Below, in pieces: positions 11,261-23,900 of a DNA stretch of 64,000 bases. The notes beneath the pieces were generated by a model that made no database searches, was not told the origin of the DNA, and was given only the letters and a program-made list of their open reading frames with translations. How positions within the stretch are numbered: the stretch's first letter is position 1; every line of letters begins with the position of its first letter. The stretch covers positions 1,862,501 through 1,926,500 of the forward strand of contig OZ017802.1 in the NCBI GenBank assembly GCA_963969395.1. The letters run 5' to 3'. Origin of the DNA: Pseudoscleropodium purum (Eukaryota > Streptophyta > Bryopsida > Hypnales > Brachytheciaceae). The translations under genes were made by a program, and so were the position numbers.

Positions 11261-11420
11261 ATTGACATATCCCACATCGATTGTTTTACCTCATGCTCTC
11301 CTACTTGTATAAATAGATTGTTTGTATACCTTCATTTACTTGCAATAAAAGCCACTTCCAAATTTCTCTAGAGGTGGATGCAAAATAATTTCAATTCATT
11401 TGATTTGACGTGACAAGGTT
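11261..11420 (+). promoter_or_regulatory. LTR-like promoter fragment
   Basis: ATCCCACATCG at 11269-11279 is followed by TATAAATA at 11308-11315 and an AATAAAA polyadenylation-type signal near 11344. This order (TCCCACATCG, TATA box, close poly(A) signal) is common in plant LTR retrotransposons. The same upstream motif is the USE of plant snRNA genes, but no snRNA follows. Most likely an LTR remnant. Confidence 0.4.
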
Positions 11421-11479
11421 GGATCTTGCTTAATTTTGCCTTCAAAAACCACCACCCTTGTGTAGTAGGCCCTCTAATG

Positions 11480-12354
11480 TTGTGAAAATTATTTTAGATG
11501 AAAAACATTTTTGGACACAATTAACTGTAGGATCTTGTAGTAAACTAAATTGAAAAGATGTAGAAAAAATTTCAGAATTTTCCACCATGTAGATTGCAAG
11601 ATATTACATTTGAAGTGACAAAAGTCATTTTTTTGGCCTTGTGAAAATACGGGCAGCTGCACTTCACAAGGTCATATTTGTATGAAAAAATATCCAAAAT
11701 GGTATTGCTTCTTTGGATCCATTCTTCATGGCAAGTTGGCTACATTCTTGAAAAAATTTCAAATCATTTGGAATTGCACAACATATAGGAAAAAAATAGT
11801 AAATAGAAAGAAGTACAAAGTGATTCAAAACACTAAATTATATAGAATTTAATTATAAAATTGAAAATTCCAATCCCAAAGGTGGTAATGTAGTAATAAA
11901 AAATCTACATTACATTTTTTTATTTTTCTCAAAAAATATTAAAAATTGAGTTAAATAAAGGACCCCAAAGTTTATTTTTGAGTAGGGAATCCATAACTAC
12001 CTCCAAACTAGAACACCTCATAACTTTCATCTTGTAAATTAAAATGGAATGATTTAAATCTTTCTACATAAATATAAATCTAGTTTGGATTTCAAACCAA
12101 TTTCAAATTTTTATTTAAAAGAAAAGTGACTATTTTAGAAAAAAATTCTGCTGCCCACTAAGCACTGAAAATTACATATCATGCAATAACTTTTGAACCA
12201 CGTAGTCAAAAGTTATGAAAATTTTTGGGCCTTAAAGATACTCCTTGGGCACATGTGGTGTAAAAATTTCAGCAAAAAAAAATGAAAACTCCATTCATAG
12301 TGAGCTGCCCAAAATTGCTATGTTGCCAAAAAACGCAGTTTTGACCTTTAGGGG
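11480..12354 (-). mobile_element. TTAA-type element, left end missing
   Basis: Ends in TTTAGGGG at 12347-12354 followed by TTAA (12355-12358). Read on the minus strand it starts CCCCTAAAGGTCAAAACTGC and resembles the fragment at 5661 near the terminus and family C further in. The distal end fades near 11480 without a terminal repeat, so the copy is truncated. Confidence 0.6.
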
Positions 12355-12360
12355 TTAATA

Positions 12361-12901
12361 AGCACCTTCAAACAACCACCTACCTCCCAATTTTCTACAA
12401 AGTAATGACTAGAATATCACTTCTATCTCTATGCCACATTACATACCACATAGGTTTAGAGAATACTAACAAGCATAGGTGAGAATGCTTGTAATAGGCC
12501 CTCTAATGCTTAACTTTGTAAGAACACCCATAATTCTCTCAAATCTTCATTTCCTAAAATTAATAAGTACCTTCAAACAACCACCTACCTCCCAATTTTC
12601 TAGAAAGTAATGGCTAGAATATTGCTTCTATCTCTATGCCACATTATACACCATATAGGTTTAGAGAATACCAACAAGCATAGGTGAGAATGCTTGTAAT
12701 AGGCCCTCTAATGCTTAACTTTGTAAGAACACCCATAATTCTCTCAAATCTTCATTTCCTAAAATTAATAAGTACCTTCAAACAACCACCTACCTCCCAA
12801 TTTTCTAGAAAGTAATGGCTAGAATATTGCTTCTATCTCTATGCCACATTATACACCATATAGGTTTAGAGAATACCAACAAGCATAGGTAAGAATGCAT
12901 T
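12361..12901. repeat. 205-bp tandem repeat, about 2.6 units
   Basis: Unit starts are at 12361, 12566 and 12771 (AGYACCTTCAAACAACC). Units 2 and 3 are nearly identical and unit 1 differs by several substitutions. Unit 3 stops after about 130 bp. The array begins within 3 bp of the TTAA at the end of the 12354 element. The TAGTAGGCCCTCTAATG phrase near 11465 resembles TAATAGGCCCTCTAATG in the unit. Confidence 0.85.
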
Positions 12902-13019
12902 ATAACTTTGTACCTATTCTTAAATATAAGACTAGTGTTCTAAGCCTAGGTGGGAACATATCCTTTATAGGTCACCAAATTTATCCAACATACCTTTTTT
13001 CCACTCAAAGACCCCAATA

Positions 13020-13145
13020 ACACAACCTTACACAATTTATAGACAACTTTTTGTGTCTGACACCATTGCATTCTTGTATAGCCAATCATATTTATTAAGT
13101 GTACCAAATTTCAACATCATTACATCAAAAGTTTTTTTTGGTGAT
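13020..13145 (-). repeat. Inverted copy of the 4300-4510 repeat
   Basis: The reverse complement contains GAATGCAATGGTGT, AGTTGTCTATAAATTGTGT and CTTTTGATGTAATGATGTTG, matching 4300-4440. Only one 46-bp unit is kept. Confidence 0.55.
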
Positions 13146-13394
13146 TTTTTTTGTTAAAATTTCGTGATTTTCCACCATAATTGCTTAGAAACCATCAATG
13201 GTGACTTTTCAAAATTCAATTGCATGCATATGTTAGAAAAGTCCAAGAGCACATATTTTCCTTTTGGAGTAAATCTCAAAAAAGTTTCAAAATCTAAAAT
13301 TTATAGATTTTAATTTTGGAATGTTTCATGTCCAAATTTTATATAGGAATATATATGATAAGTATATTTGACTATTTTATACTCATACTATTAA

Positions 13395-14042
13395 CAACTA
13401 GTTTTGTACCTTTGACTCTAATGTTGAGATTAGTTTGAGAAAATCTTGTTGCAATATATAGATATCCAATTTACAAAATTTGGGCATGCAACACTCTAAT
13501 TTGGATCTTTCTTTATATGTGAATTTTTAATTTTGTTTTAGGTTCACTCTAAAAGGAAAGAGCACATTTACTTTAGTCCTCTTATTGTTCATAATGTTTA
13601 TATGCTATATTTACATGAATATTAACCAATAAATTGTACTGAAATTACATTAGACTTAATTCTTGACTTAATTTAGATGCATCAAGATAGATATCCAATT
13701 TACTATGGATCATTTCCATAGTCTTTGCATCCTCAACTAGTTTTGTACCTTTGACTCTAATGTTGAGATTGGTTTGAGAAAATCTTGTTGCAATATATAG
13801 ATATCCAATTTACAATCTTGGCTAATATAGACAAGAAGACCCTGGATTGTAAATTTACAAAATTGTTAATATAGGTTGTAAGTATTTGTACTTAATGGAC
13901 ATTCAACACATAAGAGTGATATTGACTTTGTAAATGTAGATTTACAATCACTTGTAGAAAATAGGGGATGCAAAGACTATGGAAATGACCCATTCAATCA
14001 ATTAGAAAAATTGTTCTAGGGTCTTCTTGTCTATATTAGCCA
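13395..14042. repeat. Complex of direct and interleaved inverted repeats
   Basis: About 80 bp at 13395-13475 is repeated directly at 13733-13813 with one or two changes. Two further pairs are inverted: 13708-13729 with 13966-13987 (CATTTCCATAGTCTTTGCATCC) and 13820-13843 with 14019-14042 (GGCTAATATAGACAAGAAGA core). The inverted pairs are interleaved (A, B, A', B') rather than nested, which points to rearrangement instead of one simple foldback. Confidence 0.7.
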
Positions 14043-14111
14043 TTTTTCCACCAATGCATGTAGAAAGAATGAACATTTTGAAACAAATTGTGTCTAACTT
14101 TTAGTCAAGAA

Positions 14112-14402
14112 GGAAATTTTAATAGTTGCACAATTTCACAGAAGGGATAAACTTAAAATATCAATGATTACAAAATTTAACCTTTTTTTTATTGCTTGAT
14201 ACATGTACATGACTTTGACATGACCAAATAAGGCCAAAAAATTAAAGCCTCTCATAGACTCACTAGTAGAAATATAGTTTGCTATAATCTAGAAAAAGAC
14301 CCACAAAAAGATTCGCACCTAGTCTAATTGGTAGGTCTCGTGAAGGTCTTTTTGAACATCATATCAATGATATACCTAAGCAAGCTATACTTCAAGTAGT
14401 CA
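14112..14402 (+). repeat. Duplicated segment, copy 2, with the unoccupied TTAA site
   Basis: Counterpart of 6008-6027 joined to 6954-7236. It reads GTCAAGAAGGAAATTTTAATAG uninterrupted (about 14104-14125), so it is the pre-insertion state of the 6028-6953 element. Confidence 0.7.
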
Positions 14403-14406
14403 TTAA

Positions 14407-15326
14407 CCCCTAAAGGACTAGCATGCATTTTTTGTCTCTATAGAAATTTTGGATAGGCTATTGTCAATGAGCATTTGTTTATATTAAGCTGAAATTTTAG
14501 TAGAAGGTGTGGTTAAAGAATATCTTTCATGTGCACTAAATTTCATGACATTTGGAAATATGAGTCAAAAGTTATGGCCATATATGTTATTTCTTTTTAT
14601 AAATGGGCAATTTGGGTAGATAAAAAAAAAATCACTTTTTTCATAATAGAAATTTGGATTTGGTTTTCTAAGGTTATATATACTTGGAAAGCTTTGAATC
14701 ATTCCATTTTGATTAATGAGTCAAAAGTTATGAGGAGTTTTTGTTTGTAGGTAGTTATAGATTCTCTATTATAAAATAAACTTTGAAGTCTTTTATCTTA
14801 CTCAATTTTCAATATTTTTTGAAACAACAAAATTTTAGGATGTAGATTGTTTATTACAACATTGCAACCATTGGGGTTGGCATTTTTAAAATTCCATAAT
14901 TAAATTCTTAACAATTTTGTATTTTTAATCGCTCTCTACTACTATCTACCTACTATTTTTTTCCTATATATTGGACAATTCTAAATGATTTGAAATTTTT
15001 CAACATATGGAAAACTTGTGTAGGAAAAAGAATTCAAAGAAGATCCACCATTTTGGACATTTTTCATAGAAAATTGAGCTTGTGAAGTATAGTTGATCTA
15101 CTTTTTGCCGGGCAAAAAAGTAACTTTAATGAATTTGAATGCTTACATCTTGCAATCTACACAGTGGAAATGTGTGAAATTTTTATTACATGTTTTCAAG
15201 TCATCATACTACAAGATCCTATAGTCACATATTTCAATAAAAAAATTTTGCAAAAACTTGGTACTTGTACTAAAAATGGCAATTTTTGAATGTTTCCAAT
15301 GAAAAAATAGTCATAAACTTTAGGGG
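14407..15326 (+). mobile_element. TTAA-flanked non-autonomous element, family C copy 2
   Basis: A 920-bp element between TTAA at 14403-14406 and 15327-15330. The left end is identical to 7241 (CCCCTAAAGGACTAGCATGC); the right end read inward is CCCCTAAAGTTTATGA. It carries no transposase. The left flank matches that of copy 1 but the right flank does not, so the duplication ends at or within the element. Confidence 0.8.
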
Positions 15327-15330
15327 TTAA

Positions 15331-18229
15331 AAATTCAATTTTTTTGTCTATCAAAAATATCTTTAAAGAATTTCATAATTTATACAGGTGATCTTACAAA
15401 AAATAAAAAATAAATTCGACTCTTTTTTTAAAAAGAAATCTTGTATTTCATCCAATGTCCTTTGCACTTCAAACGGTGTTAATTACATTGTTTATCAATA
15501 AGTAGTGTTATAAATAATATTTCTAACTATTTGTTTTTGAGATAATAGTTACAATATATTCTTTTAAAAAATTAAAAAATTATTTTATCTAAAAGTATTC
15601 ATATTTCTTTTTCTACAAGAATATATAATTGTATTGAAGAAAACCTTGTTGTAGTTAACACAATCTAAATGAAATTTTTTATTTTTCATAACAAAAGAAC
15701 ATCATTTAGATTGCAGAGATTGCAATAAGGTTTTCTTCTAATGATCATATTGATGAATTTAGAGCCAATTTATCTAAAAGTATATAAATTTGAACAAATA
15801 CTTATAAAACATGTGCTTTTAGAAATTCAAGAAAATTTACACAACCATCTTCACAAAGGTAGACAATCTTTATGAGTAATAGAAATTTAAGTATGTGCTT
15901 TAGAATGTAAGCTATACACGCAATTCAATTGATTCTTTAAGGAAACATCCTATCACCAAACTGTCAAATATAAAAAATCTTTTGTTCTATATTATTTCTT
16001 TTGTTACTATAATTGAATTAAAAAAAAGTTTAAATAACAATAAATGTCTTAAATAACACAGTAGGGCTTCACTACTCTTCAAATTGCTAGTGACATTGAA
16101 GTGAAGGTTTGTTTTGGCCTTTGTTTCCTACTACACCAACTTTGGGATTTTTCTTATACAAATGTTAAAGTACAAAAGAAGTCTCATTATGTAGGGTTGG
16201 ATTTGGGAAACAATACAACCTATCCATTATCAATACAATTGTGCATGTATACCCCCATCAAAGAGACAATGTAAATTGACACCTCAAAGAGGATGCAAAG
16301 TATGATGTTTAAGGCATATAATATTGTGAAGAGTTTGCACAAAGATCTGTCAAATTATTGCTTGGCAATAACATATCCGTGTGTGAAATTGCCATTAGCT
16401 TGCAATAGATCTTTTAACCTTGATGTTAAGAAACAATTGCTTCAAACCTAGAATCTATGAGTTGTAGATAGTGTATGTTGTGAAGGAGTTGGTGAAATCA
16501 AGATGGATGGGGATCTAATAGACTCACTAGTACAAATCTATCATTAGTATAAATCCTCCATAGTATAAAACTAGTCACCTCTAGATTAAAATATGTCAAC
16601 ATTTTGTTTTTAATGTTTTGGGTATAGAATTTTATAAAGATTTATAGAAACTTTTTTAAATGTATTATTTTTAGTAATTTAAAACAAATTTTAACATAAA
16701 TTTTTTTAGAAAGAATAAAAAAAAATTAGCATGATTCTTTTGACAAATTTTTGTTAAAATTTGTTAAATTTTGTTAAATCCTAAAAATAGTACATTTTAA
16801 TAAGTTTTAAAAGACTCAAATTAATAAAATCTAACACAAAAAACATTAAAAGATCCAAAGAAATATTTTATGTTATAGTCTATGGGTACGATACTAATAT
16901 ACTAGTGGAAGAAATATAGATGAAACATAGATGTAGTTTGTTATTGTATATCTTTTATCTAAATGTTGCGAGCCGGATCACCTTTTATCCACTCTCCATC
17001 AAATTTTATGTATCTTCCTTATAGAAAACAAGTTTTCTTGCCATAATTGCTTGCTATGAACACACAAATGATTGCAAACATCTTTTGGGTATTAATTATG
17101 GATCCACTTGACATCTTGATAATTTTTGAAGTGTAAACTTGATGAATTTGAATTCTTACTAGATATGATTTTCTTGAGTGAAATCATACTTCATATTTTT
17201 TTATAAATTAAAAAGACATTTTATATTTAAAAGTGAATTTAGTAATTTATCACACCTTCAACTTTAGTGATTATAGTACTATTAAGTATTCAAATTTAAT
17301 GATTTAGAGTTGAATTTTCTATAGTTTATTTCTAAAATAAGTAGACATGTTTTTAGAGTTGCTATTTTATAAGCTTGTGAGCATATAATTTTTTAAAGAT
17401 TCCATCTAAAAATTGTAGTCAAAATTTATTATTTTTGCTAAATTTTAGTACCTATTTCCATAAACCTATTATCGTGAATTTATTAGTGTGGTCCTTTAGA
17501 CAACCTTGATGTGCTATTTATTGGACTTTGTTAGATTTTAAGAAAAAATTGGTGATTAGTTAGGATTTATTAAAATTGATTACGATGTTCCATTTATATT
17601 TTGATTTTTATAATCTCCCTTCTTGTTGTTGGATACCTCTTGGTGCTGAAATTGAGATTTAAAATGTCAATTTAATCAATATTCCAAAATTTAAATTTAA
17701 TCAAAATTTAAAGAAATTTCCATTCAAAATTATCAAATAATATAAAAATAATAAAAATATTCTTTATACCCAACTTTAGATTTTATACATTCATATAGTT
17801 GTATAGTTGTAAGTTCAAAAGAATTGACTCATTTTGACATTTATTTGGGATTCTATCTATATTTTATAATGGCATTCGATGAATTTTATTATTTTTAGTC
17901 TTTTAATAATTAACTCATTTTTTGCCTTTGCAATAAACTAATTGTAGATTCCTAAATTTTTATACTAATTTCATTAGTAATTTTGAAATTTCTAGAATTT
18001 GAATTTTATTTGTCATTTGTCATTTGAAATATTAATCTAACTATTGTTTTATATCATCATTTGGAGTTCTTTTAAAGTAAAATTGAAATATTCACAAATT
18101 TTAGAAACTTGGTAATAAATAAAATATATAATTATAAAATGATAATAAAATAGATAAATTATAAATAGACTCTAATTCTAGTTTACTTTGCTATTAGTTT
18201 ATAAATAATAGACTAGGGTGTGAACATAT
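15331..18229. other. Long AT-rich stretch without genes
   Basis: About 2.9 kb of very AT-rich sequence with no frame, RNA gene or clear repeat that I can support. It is probably old decayed repeat DNA. Confidence 0.45.
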
Positions 18230-19420
18230 CCTAAACACAAGGTAGACTAAAAAAATGAATCTTTCATTGCTCTAAATTCAATCCATTGCAAAATTTCATA
18301 TCACCAGGATAGAAACCCTCCCTTGAGCTAGCTAAAGCTTCCCCTTCACAACCAACATACCTAGGATTCTTCAAATTGTAATCATTGGAAGTATTTGGTA
18401 GGTGACACTAAGGCCCTTGCCAATGAAAAGAATTGGCATTCCCTTGCAGTTACTACAGTACTGACCACCCACAAGACTACCTAGGTAGTCAATTATGGTT
18501 TGGTACTCCTTATGATTGGTGAGATTGTTGAAAGGTTGGGGAAGAGGTATTCCTATTGAATCTTGTCCTCGCAATAGTGGCCCACTCACGTACAATACTT
18601 TCATAGTTAACATCACTATACATGAAATTAGAAACCCTTTGTAATTGTCCATCGGTCCCCATCATTTCAATCTCACATTTCTCTCTCATAGAAATTACAC
18701 CTTCTTGGACAACTTCCAAGAATAACGCTTTACCTAATTTGCTTCTCTTTGTCAATTCTTCCTTTTGAATGTAATTTGATAGCTCTCTATCTAATAGATG
18801 CACCAAAGCAATCGAAAATATGGAAAAAGTTGCTGTTAGTAGGGTATCACAATGCTATTTTAACAACTTTTCTGCATACATAGTTGCCTTAATCAATTTA
18901 TACAAAGTCTCTTCGTAAAGCCACATGCCCAAATAGCTATGGAAATTTCAATAAAATATATTTCTAGAATTTTTAGAGCCTTGTCAACTATAACACTCAC
19001 CAAGGTCATGTACTTGTTTTGTAGTAGGCATTCATGCCATGGTATTGATTGCACATCAAATGGCACCACCACCCTCCTTCCAACTTCTATGTCTCTAATA
19101 GTCTTCACTATTTGAGATAAATACATTACTTCGGTTTAAAAGTTGGGCTTGGGAAGAGTTTGTAGCATCTCATTATCATCTAGAACCATCATTAGGGCCT
19201 ATTGCAATTTTTTGGCCACTAGAAAATTAGAGTCAACCTCCACTATAGCTGCTATGCTATAAACCCCTTCAATACAAGCTTGGAAAGCTAATGCCTCCTT
19301 CCCAAACAACAAAAACTGTCCAAATTGGAAGTGGCAGCAACAACTTGCAATAGCACACATGTCACCTAAGAATAGAAAAAAACAAGCAAGCTATAGACTA
19401 GGTGTACAAGAGTCAATGTC
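18230..19420 (-). pseudogene. Decayed protein-coding copy, family not recognised
   Basis: Minus-strand fragments in shifting frames (19126-18893, 18806-18510, 18652-18371) read like one broken protein. Clear stretches are EVGRRVVVPFDVQSIPW, MREKCEIEMMGTDGQLQR and FMYSDVNYESIVREWATI. A second copy lies at 39480-40040; that copy keeps about 120 bp absent here. Frameshifts and stops show that neither is functional. The high protein-like quality suggests a recently decayed transposon gene or retrocopy. I cannot assign a family. Confidence 0.55.
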
Positions 19421-19431
19421 ATGATATTATT

Positions 19432-19940
19432 AACAACAAGTATAGCCCCACAAAAACTAAAATCAAATAGTAGAAAGAAAATGATTGAAAAGCATTTCAA
19501 AAATTAATAAAAAAGGCAAACCCTTCCAAAGATTAGTTCAAAACTCTAAATCCTAGCCAAATTGAAACCCCAAATCCTAACAAAGTGAAGGCATCCTCAA
19601 GAGCTCACAAAAAAAGATGGATACAATTCCAAACAAGGTTCACAAGAAATACCTCGAATGCAATGCAATGGCACTAACTCACAACAACACTCAACCCTGT
19701 GACAAGATAACAATGAAATTGAGGAATGAAAAGAATTATGAATCCAATACTATCAACAACAAATACTCCCAAAAATTAAAATCAAATAGCAAAAAGAAAA
19801 TGATTGAAAAGCATTTAAAATTTAAAAAAAAAAAAGGCAAACCCTACCAAAGCTTATAACAAATAACCCAATCCTAGCTAGTTTGAAATCCCAAATCTTG
19901 GCAAAGCAAAGGCAACCTCAAGAACACACAAAAGAAGATA
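19432..19940. repeat. Direct repeat of about 190 bp
   Basis: Segment 19432-19620 (ACAACAAGTATAGCCC..., AAAATGATTGAAAAGCATTT) recurs at 19755-19940 with many substitutions, a 323-bp offset. It includes poly-A runs. The spacer is unique. Confidence 0.6.
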
Positions 19941-20985
19941 AATTCGTTCTTTATTGTCCTTCCACTTGGAAAGAAAAACAAATCTTTCATTACCATGGAC
20001 AAAGATGTGCCAAAGTGAAGTGTGACGTCCATTGATAGATGGAATGCACTTCACCTCCAAGAGGCATGTAAAAATTGGTTTCTCTTTGCAACTAAGTAGT
20101 GACGTGGGTGTCAGGAATTGTGCTGGGATGTGCAAACCCCATAGAAACCTCAAACGAACTACGCAGACAAAACAACAACTACAACAGAGCCCATCGGCAC
20201 AACATACCAACGACCAGTTACTGATGTCAGCAAACCCTAGATCTGCAGCAAAAAACAATCACAGTCTAAGGAAGGGAAACTACAATTTCCAATCAGGACA
20301 TGAGCTAATTGTCACGCCAATCTCAAACAAAAAGGGGATTCAAAACACCCCGGAACCGCTAACAATCTCTAACTCAGGTGTCACCCAAACACACATTACC
20401 TCGGCAGCGACCCAGAACAGCAACGAAACCAATCAACAGCTGCAAAACGCAAGACTCAGTACCCGATGGCCTCGGGAGCAGAGCCCAAAAAACTAATTCC
20501 GCCATAGCCAATAAGTACTACGTACCTCAAGAGATACCTGACTGCACTACACGTCCTTCATGAACGACCGCAGAAAATCCAAACCAGAAAACTCCGGCAG
20601 GAGGGCGGCAACTGGACACCTTCGAGGGTCGAGCGGAAACAACGTTGAGGCAGCGAAAGAGAAAACCCCCAAGAAAGGGAAGCTTCAATGAGAAAAAGAC
20701 ACCCAACGGAGGGCGGAACAGTTGAGTCCGTATTGGGAACATCAATGAGAACTCGAGAGAGCAATAGGGAACGCAGAGGGAACATCACCAGAGGGATAAG
20801 GCTGGGTGTACCGAACTTCCACCCTTCGCTGGGAAGAATGCTGCGTTCCTGGTCGACGTGCGCTCCACCGGAATCGCATCGTCAGCAAAATCCAATTCAG
20901 TCCCGAAGAAATTCATCGCTCTCATTACCCTAATTCATGAATCGGAAGCGGTTTTGAATTTGCGATTCGCAATTCATCAGCAGCC
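19941..20985. promoter_or_regulatory. GC-elevated region upstream of PnsB1
   Basis: Base composition rises sharply toward the PnsB1 start, and the interval presumably contains its promoter and 5' UTR. Open frames on both strands (20032-20496 plus, 20258-19878 minus) overlap each other, and neither shows a recognisable domain. A divergent minus-strand transcript is possible but unsupported. Confidence 0.4.
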
Positions 20986-23900
20986 ATGGCGGCCCAGGTC
21001 GCAATGCTGCTGGGAGGAGGGAGCGGGCTCGCCACAACAAGCTCCATCTGCGACATCCCGCGCTCTCTTTCTTCTCCAATAATCCGCAACAATCCGTCGA
21101 AATTTCATCCCTTCTTATTCAGTATCACTCGCAATGCGCGCTTGAAAATGGTACCCTCGGCCAAGCAGAAGTGGTGGCTGGACGACCCGTTTGATTACGG
21201 CCCTGACGAGGAGGAGGACACCATGGGCGAGCTCATGTCGCAGGGTCCGCAAGGCGCGGAGGATCCCAAGCCCCCTCCAGACCCCGACAGCGAATTCGGC
21301 TACTTGGACTTCCCCGCGGGCTTCATGCCCGAGATCGCCAGCTTGGGCACGCTCATTCGGAACGATGTGCGGAAGTGCTTGTGCATCGTCTCCGGTGGGG
21401 TTTACGAGAATGTGCTCTTCTTCCCCGTCATTCAGTTGCTGAAGAATCGGTACCCGGGGGTAAAGATCGATGTCATGGCGACAGCCAGAGGCAAGCAGGT
21501 GAGTGGAATTCTGTCTGCTCTCATCAGTCTGTTTGCGTCAGTTTAAGCTTTTGAAGTAATGTGTAGGAGTGTGAATTTGGGAGGATGTGTGGAGAGATCT
21601 TTGGGTACAAGAGAGTGAGCTCTGCCCTAATCAAGGTTGAGGATTAAACTATTTGCGTCACTTTTAGCTTATTTAAGTAATGTGTGGGAGTGCGAATTTG
21701 GATGTGGGGAGATCTTTGGGTACAAGAGCCAAATCTTTGCGATCTGTTTTTTTTTATCACTAGCTATGAATTTCGTATGCAATTTCGAGCTGCGGGGGTT
21801 TAGACCACATTTCTAGAGCAAGCAGTGTTGACTGTGAACTCTTGTCACTGTAGCTGTGTTGTGGTTCAGTGGTTGGTAATACCTACAATTGATGGCTGAA
21901 TGCCAACTCTTTCAATGGGAGAGGATGCGAGTCAATGAAATTATATGGCAGAGAATTGGAGCATCTTGGATAGCTTGATTCTTTCTTTAAGTATTGTTGG
22001 ACCTATCATGTTCGCAGCTTCTTCCAGAAATACTGTGCGAGTGAGTAGAAATCCCAATTTCCATTCAAAGTGACTATTGGAATTTAGGGGAGTCATGCTT
22101 ATACCTCTTACTAATAAGTCCAACTAACAGATTGGTAACTGGAGACTGGATCAGGTTTCTAACATTTTTTGTATTCTCTCCTTTGATCTCCACCTTTCAT
22201 AATCATATACCGGTAGTGCATGTTTTCTCTAGATGATACCTTATGGCAGTCTGTAAAGAATTATAGTTCGTGCCACATATTTTGACATTGCGAAGTGGCC
22301 GTACTCGTGCGTCTCATGCTTTGGAGATTGGGAATAGACCTTGTATTCATGTGCCTCATGTTTTTCGAAATTGGGAAGTGACCTCCGCGTTTGCTGCAGA
22401 CGTATGAAATTAACAAGAATGTTCGAAAAGCGTGGGTACATCCTGTTGATGATCAGTTTTTAAGGCCCGTGGAGTTCACGGAGACTCTGGGCGAGATCAA
22501 GGTACATATATCCTCGACCCCATCTCCAAAGTATGTTAGGTTTTTTCTTGAGAAATGTAAGTTACGTTTCCAAAAAAATGTTAGGATTTTTCTTGCGAAA
22601 TTACTGCATTCTCTATACATTCCGTTTGTACCGAATTGATGACATTCTCAATATATTCTGTCGCGGTCCCTTGGTTTTACCTAATTAAAATGTTAAATTT
22701 GCTCTTCTGGCTCTGATTATATTGCACTCCTCTGGGCGGGGGTTGTCAGGGTCAATATTATGACATGGTATTGTCCACCAAGCAGGCTGGCATGGGCCAC
22801 TCGATATTTATGTGGCTGGCTGATATTCGCAATAAAATCAGCTACATATATCCAGATGTGAATGCAGTTGGCGCTGGCAAGTTTCTCGACGTTGCCATCA
22901 ATGCACCGCAGTTGGAGTTGGCAGAAAGTGGGTTTAGCATGTAAAATTCATCCCCTGTAAAACTCTTGCAAATGTCAAGAATTCATCATGATATCATAGT
23001 CTGCATTATGGATTAGATAATGTGCAAGAGCTGGGAGGCTTGAGAGCATTATTGGACACAATGCCAAGTTGTTATACGCAATCAAGTGTTTTTTGGCCGA
23101 TCTCAGTGCTAAGAATGAGGAGAAGAACCAAGGGTTTTAACCCTCTTTTAACTAACCAATGAAACAGTGACACACGTGGTGTCATATCTGCAGTTTGTCT
23201 TGCAAACATACCTGCACAACCTTGAGATTGTCTTATAGCACCTGGGATTAATCATGACAAAGAGCTGTTTTTTAACGTGCGTACTAAAAGTCTACTTTCA
23301 TGTTGATGTGTAGGTACGCAGAAATGATTGAAGTAGTAAGCCAATTGGGAAAGAACCAGCCCAGAACTGAACTACCTCCATTGGAAGTTGCCGTTTCTAA
23401 GAAGGTAAAAGCCTATGTGGAAGCTAAGTACAGGGAGGCAGGTGTGACTGAGGGTTCTTTCCTTGTGTTCCACGGTCTCCAATGTGATTCCAGTGCATCG
23501 ATGACATCAAAGGGTGACACAGACAGCCTTCTTCCTCTCAGAATGTGGGCAGAGCTTGCCAAATCTACAAGGTGCGTTGATTCTCTGGACTTTTTTCCCA
23601 CATGCTTGCAGTCTCACATGCTTCTCCGAGAACTCTAATAAGAGTCATTCTTTGGTCTAGTGAACTATCGCAAGAGACACATTAGTCTTAGGGTCAAAGT
23701 TTTTCTTTTGGTCTAAAATGAGCATGAAAAGAGTAGAAACTGGGACCTTAGAGAGGTGGTTTATTGAAGTACTGAGACAATCCTCCTGTGAAACGAGGAT
23801 CAAGGGTGGCACTCGCTATCTAGGTCTGTGTAGCTTACTTGGTGGAATCATCGTCAATTTTGTTAAATTGCCGCGGTTCTGAGCGTCAAAATTGTGACAT

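Noticed and set aside
11269..11350. Possible snRNA gene based on the USE-like motif and TATA box.
   Set aside because: No U1, U2, U4, U5, U3 or U6 sequence follows at the expected distance.
12361..12901. Possible CRISPR-like array.
   Set aside because: The units are 205-bp head-to-tail duplicates with no short repeat/unique spacer pattern, in a plant nuclear genome.
20032..20496. A 154-codon plus-strand frame upstream of PnsB1.
   Set aside because: It overlaps a minus-strand frame of similar length, is rich in Gln/Asn/Thr with no domain, and lies in the presumed promoter.
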